From positions 22,958,001 to 23,022,000 of the forward strand of contig OX335647.2 in assembly GCA_946894095.1 (NCBI GenBank): a DNA stretch of 64,000 nucleotides. The letters are read 5' to 3'. Shown here piece after piece: positions 63,906-64,000 of the stretch. The notes beneath the pieces were generated by a model that made no database searches, was not told where the DNA came from, and saw only the letters and a program-made list of their open reading frames with translations. Made by a program: the position numbers and the translations under genes. Origin of the DNA: Incurvaria masculella. Lineage: Eukaryota > Arthropoda > Insecta > Lepidoptera > Incurvariidae. Every line of letters starts with the position of its first letter. Positions within the stretch are counted from its first letter, which is position 1.

Positions 63906-64000
63906 AGTCGGTTCACCCAGGCGATAGTTCTGAGGTAACGAACATAAAAATATATACAGTCGAATTTAGAACCACCTCCTCTTTTTATGCAGTCGGTTAA

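Larger units (their letters stand above)
63150..64000 (-). mobile_element. fam-I element split by a SINE, cut by window end
   Basis: 63150-63528 carries the arm (GCTACCTTGGCTGATAACGAC, AACAATAATCGTAACCAC) and GATTTTCTCATGGATG, and 63906-64000 the outer end (GGCGATAGTTCTGAGG to TTTATGCAGTCGGTTAA). Compared with 36690-37225, the SINE interrupts it between the TCGCC box and the ATTTGAAAGCT box. Confidence 0.65.

Overview
This window looks like repeat-rich intergenic (or long-intron) DNA from an insect, most probably a moth or butterfly. It is AT-rich. It is packed with short non-autonomous transposons whose style matches lepidopteran genomes, and it carries a short interstitial run of the insect telomere unit CCTAA. 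No intact host gene, rRNA gene or tRNA gene is visible. The only long, intact coding sequences are the two ORFs of one non-LTR retrotransposon (LINE) at about 17.7-22.9 kb on the plus strand. Its ORF1 (485 aa) has a coiled coil followed by a degenerate SGNH/esterase-like domain. Its ORF2 (970 aa) is an APE endonuclease plus reverse transcriptase that overlaps ORF1 by 20 nt, and the element ends in a (TTTGA)n tail. Three other LINE C-terminal fragments lie near 3, 28 and 48.7 kb.

Everything else is mostly interspersed repeats. I assigned letter names from sequence shared between copies inside the window. fam-A: about 300 bp, hairpin ends, CCGT microsatellite, 9 copies. fam-B: about 540 bp, TTAA-flanked, 6 copies plus a fragment. 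fam-C: SINE with exchangeable 5S- or tRNA-derived heads, about 15 copies and fragments. fam-D: long-inverted-repeat element containing a 73-nt tRNA-like cloverleaf. fam-E: 159-bp Tourist-like MITE with TWA duplications. fam-F: 242-bp MITE, tandem pair. fam-G: 157-bp tandem repeat. fam-H: CRE-rich direct/inverted repeat cluster. fam-I: foldback element. fam-J: LINE-like 3' ends. fam-K: 250-bp MITE. Others are fam-M, N, P, S, T, U, V, X, Y and Z, hAT-like MITEs, and two Helitron-like elements.

Layout. 0-17 kb: dense MITEs and SINEs, the fam-F pair, the fam-G tandem array. 17.3-22.9 kb: the LINE and an antisense coding-like stretch just upstream. 23.5-26.2 kb: tail-to-tail SINE pair and the fam-H cluster. 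26.4-29.2 kb: three coding-like stretches (a GC-rich ORF, a plus-strand ORF, and a spliced-looking minus-strand locus broken by a LINE fragment); these are the best candidates for host gene remnants. 30-50 kb: more MITEs, two Helitrons, nested hAT and fam-E insertions, back-to-back fam-B copies. 50-64 kb: the fam-D/SINE nest at 53 kb, a tRNA-headed SINE at 55 kb, a GC-rich candidate exon at 56.3 kb, and a SINE with a complete 5S-like internal promoter at 63.5 kb.

How the parts relate: the LINE supplies the only intact enzymatic machinery. The MITEs and SINEs encode nothing and must be moved by proteins encoded elsewhere. Several nested insertions give a relative order of events and confirm target-site duplications. 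Family names, clade assignments and all candidate exons come from reading the sequence only; no database was searched.
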